Source: Phoronis australis
Taxonomy: Eukaryota; Phoronida; Phoronidae
Assembly: GCA_002633005.1 (NCBI GenBank)
Contig: NMRA01000326.1
Span: 305,602 to 347,883 of the forward strand
Reading direction: 5' to 3'
DNA length: 42,282 nt
Made by a program: the position numbers and the translations under genes. This document shows, piece by piece, positions 41,957-42,282 of this stretch. How positions within the stretch are numbered: position 1 is the stretch's first letter; every line of letters begins with the position of its first letter. The notes under the pieces are model-generated. The model did not search any database. It saw nothing but the letters and a program-made list of their open reading frames with translations, and had not been told where the DNA came from.

Positions 41957-42282
41957 CTACCAACACCAAAATTCACCCAACCGTTTTTTACAATTAAACC
42001 CTTTCTCATCCACAGCCTTTGAAACGCCCGATGTTAACTCAGTGATACACTGGCGCGTCTTCATGCAACTGAGGTGACCTAACACATCTGGGTTCGCGTA
42101 CGTTTTTAACCACAGTGAAAACTCTGACTTGTGAAATCTGTTTGTGGATGACATGGAACTGATAACCGTTAAAATTTTCTGATAATCTGCGTGGAAGATA
42201 ACAGGGCCGTTTCTTCTGGTCGTCACCAGTTTAGCGCCGTCCACGGTCGTCAATTTCGCGCATCTCAGTCTCCCTGAGTCAC
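41957..42282 (-). CDS. Unidentified ORF open to the window edge, possible partial exon
   Basis: The frame is open for about 108 codons from the right edge to TAG/TAA near 41957, with no ATG needed at its head because it enters from outside. It includes DSGRLRCAKLTTVDGAKLV, then FHADYQKIL and FSLWLKTYANPDVLGHL. The spacing Y-x-x-IL...F-x-x-WLK resembles small DNA- or protein-binding helical domains, but I cannot name a family. The local base composition is GC-richer than the flank. It may be a terminal exon of a gene to the right or chance. Confidence 0.28.
   Translation of the reverse strand, partial: DSGRLRCAKLTTVDGAKLVTTRRNGPVIFHADYQKILTVISSMSSTNRFHKSEFSLWLKTYANPDVLGHLSCMKTRQCITELTSGVSKAVDEKGFNCKKRLGEFWCW

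Noticed and set aside
1-42282. CRISPR arrays, bacterial operons or integrated phage
   Set aside because: Spliceosomal introns and animal gene families throughout; the tandem arrays have no unique spacers between conserved repeats.

Overview
The window is nuclear DNA from an intron-rich animal. It is AT-rich and holds two multi-exon genes typical of bilaterians: an MTSS1/MTSS2 (MIM/ABBA) homologue on the + strand and a sorting nexin of the SNX20/SNX21 type on the - strand. The high minisatellite load, a tRNA-derived SINE, TTAA-flanked DNA elements and a P2X7-C-terminus-like transposon ORF suggest a marine invertebrate, but the species cannot be named from this sequence.

Layout. (1) 591-20194, +: fourteen exons of the MTSS gene, from within the I-BAR (IMD) domain to the C-terminal WH2 motif and stop. 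Roughly the first 90-110 residues lie upstream of the window. All exon junctions join in one frame, giving about 762-766 codons here. The introns carry a SINE with target-site duplication (838-1047), at least six minisatellites, a 508-bp palindrome-rich MITE (9349-9856; an inverted partial copy lies at 1-159), a TTAA-flanked MITE (13263-14041) and one probable GC-AG intron. (2) 20195-28385: tail-to-tail spacer with the MTSS 3'UTR, minisatellites, a 1.4-kb TTAA-flanked element (23182-24614) and the SNX 3'UTR. (3) 33763-28386, -: three-exon SNX20/21-like gene (313 aa). Its large intron holds a 2.55-kb copy of the same TTAA-flanked family, carrying a decayed P2X7-C-terminal-like ORF. (4) 33.8-42.3 kb: mostly non-coding, with a duplicated block next to an N (34394), palindromic repeats, hAT-like MITEs, a dead LINE 3' end, a possible first exon near 36.3 kb and an unidentified ORF open to the right edge.

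Function. The MTSS protein would bind PI(4,5)P2 membranes through its I-BAR and actin through WH2, shaping protrusions. The SNX would bind phosphoinositide on endosomes through PX. They are neighbours, not an operon, and nothing shows co-regulation. The least ordinary content is the transposon-borne P2X7-like pseudogene, the inverted MITE copies bracketing MTSS exons, and a repeated RELEA-x-TAAL motif in two adjacent MTSS exons.
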